From NCBI RefSeq assembly GCF_027853245.1, contig NZ_JAPTZM010000002.1: DNA of 64,000 bases. The stretch is one strand, 5' to 3'. A program made the position numbers and the translations under genes. How positions within the stretch are numbered: the first letter of the stretch is position 1; the number at the start of each line of letters is the position of its first letter. Below are positions 8,775-18,179 of the stretch, in pieces. Source of the stretch: Atlantibacter subterraneus (lineage in GTDB: Bacteria; Pseudomonadota; Gammaproteobacteria; Enterobacterales; Enterobacteriaceae). The notes under the pieces were generated by a model, which saw nothing but the letters and a program-made list of their open reading frames with translations, had not been told where the DNA came from and ran no database searches.

Positions 8775-8803
8775 AAGCCTCGCAATCATTGTTTGCGAGG
8801 CTT
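8775..8803 (-). terminator. Terminator at the end of the mla operon
   Basis: The 11-bp stem AAGCCTCGCAA/TTGCGAGGCTT with a 7-base loop is followed on the minus strand by a T run. It separates mlaB from ibaG. Confidence 0.8.
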
Positions 8804-8825
8804 TCGGAGTAATGTACTGAAAAGG

Positions 8826-9128
8826 TTAGGATACCGTAGCAGGTAAAAGTCTGTCAGGCAGGTTATAAAGCTTTGCAAGAGTGGCCAGGTTATCGCTTAT
8901 CCCGGCCAGGCTCACGGTTCTCCCACCCTGTCGGCCAATATCAACCAAATGCAGTAACAGCGCCAGGCCGGACGTATCAACACGTTGCAGCGCATTAAGA
9001 TCAATGACCTTAATATCCATCATCGCCGCTTCGCGCTGTTCCCACAACGCGACTACCGTATCCTGATCGAGTTCGCCGCGCAGGATTAACCGATCTTCCT
9101 CACGTAGCCACTCCAGCGCCTCGGCCAT
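8826..9128 (-). CDS. mlaB: MlaB, STAS-domain subunit of the Mla ABC transporter
   Basis: A 100-residue cytoplasmic STAS protein that binds and stabilises the MlaF ATPase in the MlaFEDB complex. The conserved VDTSGLALLLHL segment contains the threonine used in E. coli MlaB. Its ATG overlaps the mlaC stop as TAATG, indicating translational coupling. It is the last gene of mlaFEDCB and is more diverged from E. coli than the other subunits. Confidence 0.95.
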   Translation of the reverse strand: MAEALEWLREEDRLILRGELDQDTVVALWEQREAAMMDIKVIDLNALQRVDTSGLALLLHLVDIGRQGGRTVSLAGISDNLATLAKLYNLPDRLLPATVS

Positions 9129-9757
9129 TATTTCTTATCGTCCAGGGTGATAGGTTGACGGGAAATAGACTGCAGTTGCGCGGTCAGGCCATCGATGCCT
9201 TTGGTACGCAGCAGGTCACTCCATTCATTTTGCTTGGTGGTGATCATGCTGACGCCTTCGGCAATCATGTCATACGCCTGCCAGTTGCCAGTTTGGCTGT
9301 TTTTACGCCACTGGAAATCCAGGCGTACCGGCGGACGGCCGTTAGGATCGACGATGGTGACGCGAATCGGCAATATCGTCGCATCGCCCAGCGGCTGTTC
9401 TGGAGCGATCTGGTAGGTCTGGCCGTGATACATCGCCAGCGCCTGGCCATACGCCTGTTTCAGATATTCGCGGAACGCGGCAAAGTAGGCGTCACGTTGT
9501 GCAGGCGTGGCATCTTTATAGTAGCGGCCCAACACCAGTGCCCCGGCGTATTTCACCTGAACGTAAGGCAGCAGCTCCTGATCCACCACCTGGCGCAGGT
9601 AATCCGGGTTTTTACGAATTTGCGGTTGCTCGTTTTTAAGACGATCAAAAGTTTTCTGGGCCGCTTCGGTCATCAGCTTATACGGGTTTGACTGATCGGC
9701 CGCGTGCGCCAACGGGGCAATCACCAGCATGGCGACCATTAACAGACGTTTAAACAT
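9128..9757 (-). CDS. mlaC: MlaC, periplasmic phospholipid shuttle
   Basis: A 209-residue periplasmic protein with a clear signal peptide (MFKRLLMVAMLVIAPLAHAA). MlaC carries phospholipids between the OmpC-MlaA complex in the outer membrane and MlaFEDB in the inner membrane. The family core (PYVQVKYAGALVLGRYYKDATPAQRDAYFAAFREYL) is present. It lies between mlaD and mlaB. Confidence 0.97.
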   Translation of the reverse strand: MFKRLLMVAMLVIAPLAHAADQSNPYKLMTEAAQKTFDRLKNEQPQIRKNPDYLRQVVDQELLPYVQVKYAGALVLGRYYKDATPAQRDAYFAAFREYLKQAYGQALAMYHGQTYQIAPEQPLGDATILPIRVTIVDPNGRPPVRLDFQWRKNSQTGNWQAYDMIAEGVSMITTKQNEWSDLLRTKGIDGLTAQLQSISRQPITLDDKK

Positions 9758-9772
9758 AGTGTGATTCTCCAG

Positions 9773-10324
9773 TTAGTTCGTCGTGCCGTTTTGAGGCATT
9801 GATTCAGTATGTTCGGCGCCAGGCGCTGGCGCATCGCCTGGATTCTGATTCTCGCCACTGTTGTTTTTGTACAAGAACTGACCAATCAGGTCTTCGAGTA
9901 CGATGGCGGACTTGGTGTCCTGAATGGTGCCACCCTCTTTCAGAATTGATGATCCTAGCTCAGGATCGTCAAAACCGATATTCAATGCCAGATACTGCTC
10001 GCCTAACAGGCCGGAAGTGCGGATTGACAGGGAACTGGTGTCCGGGATCTGGTTATAGCGCTCTTCAATATCCATCGCGACACGCGGCAAATAGGTTTTC
10101 GGGTCAAGTTCGATATCCGCTACCCGGCCAATCACTACCCCGCCAACACGCACCGGCGAACGGGCTTTCAGGCCACCGATATTATCGAAAGTGGCATAGA
10201 TGCGGTACGTCGGCTCCGTGCGCATTGACGTGACGTTCGCCACTTTCAGGCAAATAAACAGCGCCGCCAGCAGTGCCACCAGCATAAAAACGCCGACCCA
10301 GATTTCAGTTTTCTTCGTTTGCAT
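9773..10324 (-). CDS. mlaD: MlaD, MCE-domain subunit of the Mla transporter
   Basis: A 183-residue protein with an N-terminal transmembrane anchor (about residues 8-28) and one MCE domain. It forms the periplasmic hexamer of the MlaFEDB complex. The domain begins at YRIYATFDNIGGLKARSPVRVGGVVIGRV. mlaE ends 3 bases upstream, so the two are tightly coupled. Confidence 0.98.
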   Translation of the reverse strand: MQTKKTEIWVGVFMLVALLAALFICLKVANVTSMRTEPTYRIYATFDNIGGLKARSPVRVGGVVIGRVADIELDPKTYLPRVAMDIEERYNQIPDTSSLSIRTSGLLGEQYLALNIGFDDPELGSSILKEGGTIQDTKSAIVLEDLIGQFLYKNNSGENQNPGDAPAPGAEHTESMPQNGTTN

Positions 10325-10327
10325 GAC

Positions 10328-11110
10328 TTAATTCCCAAACATCAGTGCAGTAAGCACAAAATCCAGGCCAAGAACGGCCAGCGATGCGTGCACAACAGTA
10401 CGTGTAGTTGCCCGGCTGATCCCTGCAGAAGTCGGGATAGCATCATAACCATTGAATAACGCAATCCACGTTACCGTAATGGCGAAAACCACACTTTTAA
10501 TCAGGCAGTTGACCAGATCCATGCGCCAGTCGATGGCGCTTTGCATCGCCGACCAGTAGAAGCCTGCATCGATACCTTTCCAGCTAACGCCTACCAGCGC
10601 CCCACCCCAGATCCCGACCGCAACGAAAATAATGGTTAGCAGCGGCAATGAAATGACCCCCGCCCAAAAGCGGGGTGAAATGACCCGGCGTAACGGATCG
10701 ACAGCCATCATTTCCATACTGGAAAGCTGTTCAGTGGCGCGCATCAGGCCTATCTCCGCCGTTAGTGCCGAACCGGCGCGCCCGGCAAACAGCAACGCCG
10801 CCACCACCGGCCCCAGCTCGCGCAATAATGACAGCGCCACCAGCATGCCAAGGCTGGTTTCCGCGCTATAGGTGGTTAACACCAGATAGCCCTGCAATCC
10901 CAACACCATGCCGATAAAAACGCCGGAAACCAAAATGATCACCATCGACAGCACGCCAACGTTGTACAGCTGGCGCAGCAAGAGCGGGGTATGCTTGCGG
11001 AACTCCGGTTTCCCAATCAGCGCATTGAATAGCATTAAACCGGCACGACCAAAGGACGCGCAGCTTTTCAGCGTGCGGTGGCCTAACGATGCCAGTGCAT
11101 TTAACAGCAT
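10328..11110 (-). CDS. mlaE: MlaE, permease subunit of the Mla transporter
   Basis: Inner-membrane permease of the phospholipid ABC transporter. From the start MLLNALASLGHR it is 260 residues, the E. coli length. The frame stays open 58 codons further upstream, but that stretch lies inside mlaF and resembles nothing in the family. The conserved RELGPVVAALLFAGRAGSALTAEIG motif, which contacts MlaF, is intact. The ATG lies 7 bases after the mlaF stop. Confidence 0.96.
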   Translation of the reverse strand: MLLNALASLGHRTLKSCASFGRAGLMLFNALIGKPEFRKHTPLLLRQLYNVGVLSMVIILVSGVFIGMVLGLQGYLVLTTYSAETSLGMLVALSLLRELGPVVAALLFAGRAGSALTAEIGLMRATEQLSSMEMMAVDPLRRVISPRFWAGVISLPLLTIIFVAVGIWGGALVGVSWKGIDAGFYWSAMQSAIDWRMDLVNCLIKSVVFAITVTWIALFNGYDAIPTSAGISRATTRTVVHASLAVLGLDFVLTALMFGN

Positions 11111-11117
11111 GAGCGGC

Positions 11118-11933
11118 TTAACTCCCTGTTCCAGGTAAAAGATCGTGCTGGTAATCACCAGCAGGATAACGGAAGGGTACTGGCCCGTCGGCGTTGCCAT
11201 CCAGGAACTGCCTGACGCGCGGGTCGGTATTGGTTTGCAGCGCCTGGGCCTGCCCGTGAGCGACGATGCGTTTATCAGCCACAATATAGGCGTAATCCGC
11301 GATGCTTAGCACTTCAGGCACATCGTGCGACACCACAATGCAGGTCACGCCCAGCGAGCTGTTCAGTTCGGAAATCAGTTTGACCAGTACCCCCATGGTG
11401 ATAGGGTCCTGACCAACAAACGGCTCATCAAACATAATCAGATCCGGCTCCAGCGCAATGGCCCGCGCCAGCGCCGCACGCCGCGCCATTCCGCCCGAAA
11501 GTTCCGAGGGCATAAGCTTTGCGGCACCGCGCAGCCCGACGGCTTCCAGTTTCATCATGACGGTGCTTTTCAGCAGCGGAGCAGGCAGGTGCGTGTGCTC
11601 CCGCAGCGGGTAAGCCACGTTTTCATAAACGTTCATATCGGTAAACAGCGCGCCGGACTGAAAAAGCATGCTCATCCGCTTACGCACCGTGTACAGGCGT
11701 GAGCGCGTCATGGCGGGAATATTCTCGCCATCAAATAAAATTTCGCCGCAATCGGGTTGAATCTGGCCGCCAATCAGACGCAGAAGCGTGGTTTTACCAA
11801 TCCCCGACGGTCCCATGATGGCCGTAATTTTTCCACGGGGTACGGTTAGCGAAATATCATCAAAGATACAACGGTTCCCGCGGGTAAAACGCATCCCCTG
11901 GATCTCAACCAGATTTGAGTCAGCCTGGCTCAT
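11118..11933 (-). CDS. mlaF: MlaF, ATPase subunit of the Mla transporter
   Basis: A 271-residue ABC ATPase: Walker A GPSGIGKTT, signature LSGGMARRAALARA, Walker B LIMFDEPF and H-loop VSHD. It powers phospholipid movement at the inner membrane with MlaE, MlaD and MlaB. It is the first gene of mlaFEDCB. The short C-terminal extension (FRYPAGDYQHDLL) matches the segment that contacts the neighbouring ATPase in E. coli MlaF. A 231-base gap separates it from divergent yrbG and must hold both promoters. Confidence 0.98.
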   Translation of the reverse strand: MSQADSNLVEIQGMRFTRGNRCIFDDISLTVPRGKITAIMGPSGIGKTTLLRLIGGQIQPDCGEILFDGENIPAMTRSRLYTVRKRMSMLFQSGALFTDMNVYENVAYPLREHTHLPAPLLKSTVMMKLEAVGLRGAAKLMPSELSGGMARRAALARAIALEPDLIMFDEPFVGQDPITMGVLVKLISELNSSLGVTCIVVSHDVPEVLSIADYAYIVADKRIVAHGQAQALQTNTDPRVRQFLDGNADGPVPFRYPAGDYQHDLLPGTGS

Positions 11934-12164
11934 CTACTTATCCTTTAAGTGATTTCAGGTTAAGCATGGCGCGTAACTTCACCATAAACCCAATATTTTT
12001 ACAGAATATTACCCACCAGAGTTAGCCAAAGCTGGCATTTGTTTTACTTTTCGGACGCTAAAAGTCAGAATTAAGAATTCACAACCATCCTGAGTCTTTC
12101 CCTCTGAGCGGCCAGTACATCAGGTAAAGTGGGCCGGCGATTATACCTGAAGAAAGGACTTTGC

Positions 12165-13142
12165 ATGCTGTTAGCAACGATGCTGTTAATAATTGGTTTA
12201 TTTCTGGTGGTTTATAGCGCCGATAGACTGGTTTTCGCGGCTTCGTTGCTGTGTCGCTCCATTAATATCCCCCCATTAATTGTCGGCATGACGGTAGTGA
12301 GCGTCGGGACATCGCTACCAGAAATCATGGTATCGGTGGCAGCGGCGCTTCATGGTCAACTGGATTTAGCCGTGGGAACGGCGCTGGGCTCTAATATCAC
12401 CAATATTCTGCTCATCGTTGGCCTGGCGGCATTACTGCATCCATTTACCGTGCATTCCGATATTCTTCGCCGTGAATTGCCGCTAATGTTGCTGATGAGC
12501 GCGCTGGCAGGCTTGTTTCTTTATGACGGCGTACTTTCGCGTACCGATGGCATAGTTTTATTACTGATTGCCGTGTGTTACCTGTGGTTTATCGTTAAAA
12601 TCGCGAAGCTGGCGCAACAACAGGGTAATGATAGCCTGACGCGTGAACAGCTGGCCGAACTGCCCCGCGGCGGTAATTTGCCAGTCGCGTTTCTGTGGTT
12701 AGCTGTGGCTTTGATTATTATGCCCATGGCTACGCGCATGGTGATCGATAACGCGACGGTGGTGGCGCATTACTTTGCCGTTGATGAATTAACAATTGGC
12801 CTGACGGTAATCGCTATCGGCACCAGCTTGCCGGAGCTGGCTACGGCAATTGCGGGCGTGCGTAAAGGGGAAGATGATATCGCTATCGGTAACATCATCG
12901 GCTCCAGCATTTATAATATTGCCATTGTGTTGGGTTTACCGGCGCTGCTGGCACCAGGTGCTATCAACACCCTCGCCTTCAGCCGTGATTATGGGGTGAT
13001 GCTGGGGGTTAGCGCCCTTTTCGCTCTGCTTTGCTGGCGGCGCGCTCGCCATATTGGCAAACGCACCGGCGCAGGATTGTTAATCGGTTTTGTATTATGG
13101 ATGGCGCTGCTTTTTTGGGGCTCATCTTATCTCATTGGATGA
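12165..13142 (+). CDS. yrbG: YrbG, Ca2+/Na+ antiporter family protein
   Basis: A 325-residue inner-membrane protein of the CaCA family with the two inverted alpha-repeat motifs GTSLPEIMVS and GTSLPELATAIAG. The start MLLATMLL gives the E. coli length. The frame is open 12 codons further upstream but without family support. YrbG is the promoter-proximal gene of the kdsD-kdsC-lpt cluster. Its physiological substrate is unproven. Confidence 0.93.
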   Translation: MLLATMLLIIGLFLVVYSADRLVFAASLLCRSINIPPLIVGMTVVSVGTSLPEIMVSVAAALHGQLDLAVGTALGSNITNILLIVGLAALLHPFTVHSDILRRELPLMLLMSALAGLFLYDGVLSRTDGIVLLLIAVCYLWFIVKIAKLAQQQGNDSLTREQLAELPRGGNLPVAFLWLAVALIIMPMATRMVIDNATVVAHYFAVDELTIGLTVIAIGTSLPELATAIAGVRKGEDDIAIGNIIGSSIYNIAIVLGLPALLAPGAINTLAFSRDYGVMLGVSALFALLCWRRARHIGKRTGAGLLIGFVLWMALLFWGSSYLIG

Positions 13143-13155
13143 ATCGGAAACGCAT

Positions 13156-14142
13156 ATGTCGCACATAGATTTGCAGCCGGGTTTTGACTTTCAACGGGCC
13201 GGGAAAGACGTCCTGGATATTGAACGTGAAGGTCTGGCACAGCTTGATCAGTACATCAATGACGATTTTGTGAAAGCCTGCGAACTGATGTTTTACTGCG
13301 CAGGCAAAGTGATCGTAATGGGGATGGGCAAATCCGGCCATATCGGTAAAAAAATGGCGGCAACATTCGCCAGTACCGGTACGCCTGCCTTCTTCGTTCA
13401 TCCTGGCGAAGCCAGCCATGGCGACCTCGGCATGGTCACCGCCCAGGACGTGGTCATCGCCATTTCTAACTCTGGCGAATCCAATGAAATACTCGCCCTG
13501 ATCCCGGTGCTGAAACGCCTGCGGGTGCCGTTAATCTGTATGACCAGCCGCCCGGAAAGCACCATGGCAAAAGCGGCGGATATTCATCTGTGCATCCACG
13601 TACCGCAGGAGGCCTGCCCGTTAGGATTGGCCCCCACCACCAGCACCACCGCGACCTTAGTGATGGGCGATGCGCTGGCTGTCGCGCTATTAAAAGCGCG
13701 CGGTTTTACGGCGGAAGATTTTGCGCTCTCCCACCCCGGCGGGGCTCTGGGGCGTAAGCTATTGCTGCGCGTTAACGATATTATGCACAGCGGCGAAGAA
13801 ATCCCTCATGTCAGCAAAGCCGCGTCATTGCGCGATGCGCTGTTGGTCATTACCCGTAAAGGGCTGGGCATGGTGGTGATTTGTGATGACCTGATGAAAA
13901 TCGAAGGCATCTTTACTGATGGTGATTTACGTCGCGTACTGGATATGGATGCCGATGTGCGCGCCCTGAGCATTGCCGAAGTGATGACGCCCGGCGGTGT
14001 GCGCGTTCGTCCTGGCACCCTGGCGGTGGATGCATTGAACCTGATGCAATCACGGCATATTACCTCCGTGCTGGTGGCGGATGGCGACCTGTTGATGGGT
14101 GTGGTACATATGCACGATCTGCTACGCGCTGGCGTAGTGTAA
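13156..14142 (+). CDS. kdsD: D-arabinose 5-phosphate isomerase
   Basis: Converts ribulose 5-phosphate to arabinose 5-phosphate, the first step of Kdo synthesis for LPS. The 328-residue protein (start MSHIDLQPGF) has an N-terminal SIS domain (GMGKSGHIGKKMAATFASTGTPAFFVHPGEASHGDLGM) and two C-terminal CBS repeats. Its length equals E. coli KdsD. It lies 13 bases after yrbG, and its stop overlaps a possible ATG of kdsC (TAATG). Confidence 0.98.
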   Translation: MSHIDLQPGFDFQRAGKDVLDIEREGLAQLDQYINDDFVKACELMFYCAGKVIVMGMGKSGHIGKKMAATFASTGTPAFFVHPGEASHGDLGMVTAQDVVIAISNSGESNEILALIPVLKRLRVPLICMTSRPESTMAKAADIHLCIHVPQEACPLGLAPTTSTTATLVMGDALAVALLKARGFTAEDFALSHPGGALGRKLLLRVNDIMHSGEEIPHVSKAASLRDALLVITRKGLGMVVICDDLMKIEGIFTDGDLRRVLDMDADVRALSIAEVMTPGGVRVRPGTLAVDALNLMQSRHITSVLVADGDLLMGVVHMHDLLRAGVV

Positions 14143-14159
14143 TGAAGGATAAGTCGTTA

Positions 14160-14726
14160 ATGAGTAATCATGATGCTGCCATCACCACCTGCTATGGGCC
14201 GGTGAGCGCAAAAGTCATTCACAAGGCGCAGAAGATTCGCCTGTTGATTCTGGACGTCGACGGCGTCATGTCCGATGGCCTGATTTATATGGGCAATAAT
14301 GGCGAAGAGCTCAAAGCGTTCAATGTGCGCGATGGCTATGGCATACGCTGCGCGCTGACCTCGGGTATTGAAGTCGCCATTATTACCGGTCGTAAAGCGA
14401 AACTGCTGGAAGACCGTTGCGCTACCTTGAAGATCAAACACTTGTACCAGGGCCAGTCAGATAAACTGATTGCCTATCGCGAGCTGCTGGAAAATCTGTC
14501 GTTATCGGCACAGCAGGTCGCTTATGTCGGCGATGATTTGATTGACTGGCCGGTAATGGCGGAAGTGGGGCTCAGCGTGGCGGTTTCCGATGCGCATCCC
14601 TTGCTAACGCCGCGCGCGGATTATGTTACCCACATCGCTGGCGGCCGGGGCGCGGTACGTGAAGTGTGCGATCTGCTACTGCTGGCGCAGGGCAAACTGG
14701 AAGACGCCAAAGGGCAATCGATATGA
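14160..14726 (+). CDS. kdsC: Kdo 8-phosphate phosphatase
   Basis: HAD-family phosphatase that releases Kdo from Kdo-8-P. The catalytic D32-V-D34 in LLILDVDGVMSDG and the GDDLIDWPVM motif are present. I chose the ATG at 14160 (MSNHDAAI) because it gives the 188 residues of E. coli KdsC. The alternative ATG at 14142 would overlap the kdsD stop and add six residues. The 3' end overlaps lptC by four bases (ATGA). Confidence 0.96.
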   Translation: MSNHDAAITTCYGPVSAKVIHKAQKIRLLILDVDGVMSDGLIYMGNNGEELKAFNVRDGYGIRCALTSGIEVAIITGRKAKLLEDRCATLKIKHLYQGQSDKLIAYRELLENLSLSAQQVAYVGDDLIDWPVMAEVGLSVAVSDAHPLLTPRADYVTHIAGGRGAVREVCDLLLLAQGKLEDAKGQSI

Positions 14727-15298
14727 GTAAAACCAGACGTTGGGTTATCATTCTGCTCGCGCTGGTCGCGCTGGTTTTGATCGGCATAAATCTGACAAGC
14801 CAGGATGACGCGACGCAGGTCGTTAATAATAACAACGAGCCGACATATCAAAGCGAGCACTCCAACACGCTGGTGTATAGTCCTGAAGGGGCGCTGAATT
14901 ACCAGCTGGAAGCGCAACACGTTGAATACTTTTCTGATAGTGGCGTGTCATGGTTTACAAAACCCGTCATGATCATGCTGGATGCCAATAAAATTCCGAC
15001 CTGGTCAATCAAGTCAGATAAAGCCAAACTGACTAATGACCGGATGCTTTATCTGTATGGCAATGTGGTTGTAGACGCGCTAACGCCTGAAGCGCAATTA
15101 CGCAAAATTACTACCGATAACGCGCAGATTAATCTACTGACGCAGGATGTTGCGTCAGACGATCTGGTGACGTTATACGGCACCAGCTTTAACTCCAGCG
15201 GCCTGAAAATGCGCGGAAACTTACGCAGCAAAACTGCCGAGCTGATTGAAAAGGTTAGAACGTCCTATGAAATTCCAAATAAACAAACTCAGCCTTAA
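14723..15298 (+). CDS. lptC: LptC, LPS transport bitopic protein
   Basis: A 191-residue inner-membrane protein: a transmembrane helix (residues 7-25) followed by a periplasmic beta-jellyroll. It receives LPS from LptB2FG and passes it to LptA. The start overlaps the kdsC stop (ATGA), and the 3' end overlaps lptA by about 30 bases. Length matches E. coli LptC. Confidence 0.97.
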   Translation: MSKTRRWVIILLALVALVLIGINLTSQDDATQVVNNNNEPTYQSEHSNTLVYSPEGALNYQLEAQHVEYFSDSGVSWFTKPVMIMLDANKIPTWSIKSDKAKLTNDRMLYLYGNVVVDALTPEAQLRKITTDNAQINLLTQDVASDDLVTLYGTSFNSSGLKMRGNLRSKTAELIEKVRTSYEIPNKQTQP

Positions 15299-15824
15299 CC
15301 TTGTTTTATCCGGTGCGTTGCTGGCGGCGACTTTTCCTGCGCTGGCCTTGACCAGTGACACCGAGCAGCCGATTCATATTGAATCCGACCAACAGTCGCT
15401 GGATATGCAGGGCAACGTGGTGACCTTTACGGGTAATGTTGTCGTGACTCAGGGCACGATCAAAATCAATGCCGATAAAGTGGTCGTGACCCGTCCGGGT
15501 GGCGAGAGCGGCAAAGAAGTGATCGACGGCTACGGCAAACCTGCCACGTTCTTTCAGATGCAGGACAACGGCAAGCCGGTGAAAGGCCACGCTGATACCA
15601 TGCATTACGAGCTGCAGAATGACTTTGTGGTCCTGACCGGCAACGCCTTCCTTGAGCAACTGGACAGCAACATCAAGGGTGACAAGATCACCTATCTGGT
15701 CAAAGAACAGAAAATGCAGGCGTTCAGCGACAAAGGCAAACGCGTGACCACCGTGCTGGTGCCGTCGCAACTGCAGGATAAGAACAAACCCGCCAATGCG
15801 CCTGCGCCCAATAAGAGTAACTAA
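15267..15824 (+). CDS. lptA: LptA, periplasmic LPS bridge protein
   Basis: A 185-residue protein with a signal peptide ending near ALA (residue 27) and an OstA-fold core (IHIESDQQSLDMQGNVVTFTGNVVVTQGTIKINADKVVV). LptA oligomers bridge the periplasm between LptC and LptD. I chose MKFQINKLSL as the start because it gives the E. coli length and a proper signal peptide. The beginning overlaps lptC. lptB follows after 6 bases. Confidence 0.98.
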   Translation: MKFQINKLSLNLVLSGALLAATFPALALTSDTEQPIHIESDQQSLDMQGNVVTFTGNVVVTQGTIKINADKVVVTRPGGESGKEVIDGYGKPATFFQMQDNGKPVKGHADTMHYELQNDFVVLTGNAFLEQLDSNIKGDKITYLVKEQKMQAFSDKGKRVTTVLVPSQLQDKNKPANAPAPNKSN

Positions 15825-15830
15825 TTTTTT

Positions 15831-16556
15831 ATGGCAACATTAACAGCGAAAAACCTCGCGAAAGCCTATAAAGGCCGCCGCGTCGTCGAGGATGTCAGCC
15901 TGACGGTGAATTCAGGCGAAATTGTTGGTCTGCTTGGCCCGAACGGCGCGGGCAAAACCACAACGTTTTATATGGTGGTAGGCATTGTCCCGCGCGATGC
16001 CGGGAATATCATCATTGATGACGAAGATATTAGCCTGCTGCCTTTGCATGCCCGCGCCCGTCGCGGCATTGGTTACCTTCCTCAGGAAGCATCGATTTTC
16101 CGTCGCTTAAGTGTTTATGACAACCTGATGGCGGTACTGCAGATCCGTGACGATCTCACCAGCGAGCAGCGCGAAGATCGCGCCGTCGAACTGATGGAAG
16201 AGTTTCACATCGACCATCTGCGGAACAACCTCGGCCAGTCGCTGTCCGGCGGTGAACGTCGCCGTGTCGAAATCGCCCGCGCGCTGGCGGCGAACCCCAA
16301 ATTTATTCTGCTTGATGAGCCATTTGCTGGGGTAGATCCCATCTCAGTGATTGATATTAAACGTATTATCGAGCATCTGCGCGACAGTGGTCTGGGGGTG
16401 TTGATTACTGACCATAACGTCCGCGAAACGCTGGCCGTGTGCGAGCGCGCTTATATTGTGAGCCAGGGCAACCTGATCGCGCATGGTACGCCTGACCAAA
16501 TCCTGCAAGACGAACAGGTTAAACGTGTGTATCTTGGGGAAGAGTTCAGACTCTGA
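15831..16556 (+). CDS. lptB: LptB, ATPase of the LPS exporter
   Basis: A 241-residue ABC ATPase that powers LPS extraction with LptF and LptG. Walker A GPNGAGKTT, signature LSGGERRRVEIARAL, Walker B ILLDEPFAGVDP and the switch histidine in TDHNVRE are all present. It follows lptA by 6 bases and precedes rpoN by 167 bases. Confidence 0.98.
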   Translation: MATLTAKNLAKAYKGRRVVEDVSLTVNSGEIVGLLGPNGAGKTTTFYMVVGIVPRDAGNIIIDDEDISLLPLHARARRGIGYLPQEASIFRRLSVYDNLMAVLQIRDDLTSEQREDRAVELMEEFHIDHLRNNLGQSLSGGERRRVEIARALAANPKFILLDEPFAGVDPISVIDIKRIIEHLRDSGLGVLITDHNVRETLAVCERAYIVSQGNLIAHGTPDQILQDEQVKRVYLGEEFRL

Positions 16557-16723
16557 TACGGTAGAGCAAATCACAGAGGGTTGAAGCTCCCTGACGAAGC
16601 TTCAGAATCTGCCTGTGCAGGTATAATTGACGTATGTACCCCTTGCCGCTTCACTGCGTCCCCCTTCGATGCAGGCGTGGTTAAGACAGTGAGGGTATAA
16701 ACCTGAGGAATGTTGCTCTGAAT

Positions 16724-18157
16724 ATGAAGCAAGGTTTGCAACTGAGGCTGAGCCAACAGCTTGCCATGACGCCGCAACTGCAACAGGCGATTCGCTTGCT
16801 GCAGCTGTCTACGTTAGAACTCCAGCAGGAGCTGCAACAGGCGCTGGACAGCAACCCGTTGCTTGAGCAAACCGACTTTCATGATGAAATAGACACCCAG
16901 GAATCCCGTGATACTGAAACGCTGGATACCGCCGACGCACTCGAACAAAAAGAGATGCCGGATGAGCTGCCGTTAGATGCCAGCTGGGACGAAATCTACA
17001 CTGCCGGCACCCCGTCAGGAAACGGCGTGGATTATCAGGATGACGAACTGCCCGTCTATCAGGGCGAAACCACCCAGTCGCTGCAGGATTACCTGATGTG
17101 GCAGGTTGAACTGACGCCGTTTTCCGATACCGATCGCGCAATTGCCACCTCTATCGTCGATGCCGTAGACGACACGGGCTATCTCACCGTGTCGCTGGAA
17201 GATATCCTGGAAAGCGTTGGCGATGACGAAACCGATATTGAAGAAGTCGAAGCGGTGCTTAAGCGCATCCAGCGGTTTGATCCTGTTGGCGTTGCCGCCC
17301 GCGATTTGCGCGACTGCCTGTTGATCCAGCTATCGCAATACGCTAAAGACACCCCCTGGCTGGAAGAGTCGCGGCAGATCGTCAGCGAGCATCTCGATCT
17401 GCTGGCGAATCATGATTTCCGTACGCTGATGCGCGTCACGCGGCTCAAAGAAGACGTGCTCAAAGAAGCGGTGAATTTTATCCAGTCCCTCGATCCCCGC
17501 CCCGGCCAGTCAATTCAAACCAGCGAACCCGAGTATGTGATCCCCGATGTGCTGGTCCGTAAACATAACGGCGTCTGGACGGTGGAACTGAACGCTGACA
17601 GCATTCCCCGATTAAAAATCAATCAGCATTATGCTTCAATGGGTAGCAGCGCGCGTAACGAAGCCGACGGCCAGTTTATCCGCAGCAACCTTCAGGAAGC
17701 GCGCTGGCTGATTAAAAGCCTGGAAAGCCGCAACGATACGCTGTTACGCGTCAGTCGCTGCATAGTGGAACAGCAGCAGGCTTTTTTCGAACAGGGCGAA
17801 GAATACATGAAACCGATGGTGCTGGCGGATATCGCCCAGGCCGTCGAGATGCACGAATCAACCATTTCCCGCGTCACTACCCAAAAATATTTGCATAGCC
17901 CGCGCGGCATATTTGAACTGAAATATTTCTTCTCCAGCCATGTTAATACCGAAGGCGGCGGCGAAGCCTCCTCGACCGCCATTCGGGCGCTGGTTAAGAA
18001 ATTGATTGCCGGAGAAAATCCGGCAAAACCCCTGAGCGACAGTAAACTGACTTCTATGTTGTCTGAACAGGGCATCATGGTGGCTCGTCGTACCGTCGCC
18101 AAATATCGAGAGTCTCTGTCCATTCCGCCGTCGAACCAGCGTAAACAACTGGTCTGA
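16724..18157 (+). CDS. rpoN: RNA polymerase sigma-54 factor
   Basis: A 477-residue sigma-54, the E. coli length. Region I is glutamine/leucine-rich (LRLSQQLAMTPQLQQAIRLLQLSTLELQQELQQALDSNPLLE). Region II is acidic, followed by the core-binding region, a helix-turn-helix, and the RpoN box ARRTVAKYRE near the C-terminus that reads the -24 element. It is followed by hpf, ptsN, rapZ and npr, the conserved rpoN cluster linked to the nitrogen PTS. Confidence 0.99.
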   Translation: MKQGLQLRLSQQLAMTPQLQQAIRLLQLSTLELQQELQQALDSNPLLEQTDFHDEIDTQESRDTETLDTADALEQKEMPDELPLDASWDEIYTAGTPSGNGVDYQDDELPVYQGETTQSLQDYLMWQVELTPFSDTDRAIATSIVDAVDDTGYLTVSLEDILESVGDDETDIEEVEAVLKRIQRFDPVGVAARDLRDCLLIQLSQYAKDTPWLEESRQIVSEHLDLLANHDFRTLMRVTRLKEDVLKEAVNFIQSLDPRPGQSIQTSEPEYVIPDVLVRKHNGVWTVELNADSIPRLKINQHYASMGSSARNEADGQFIRSNLQEARWLIKSLESRNDTLLRVSRCIVEQQQAFFEQGEEYMKPMVLADIAQAVEMHESTISRVTTQKYLHSPRGIFELKYFFSSHVNTEGGGEASSTAIRALVKKLIAGENPAKPLSDSKLTSMLSEQGIMVARRTVAKYRESLSIPPSNQRKQLV

Positions 18158-18179
18158 CATAACCGATAAGGAAGACACT

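Noticed and set aside
10328..11284. 318-residue version of MlaE
   Set aside because: The extra 58 N-terminal residues lie inside mlaF and do not resemble the family; the 260-residue start at 11110 fits better.
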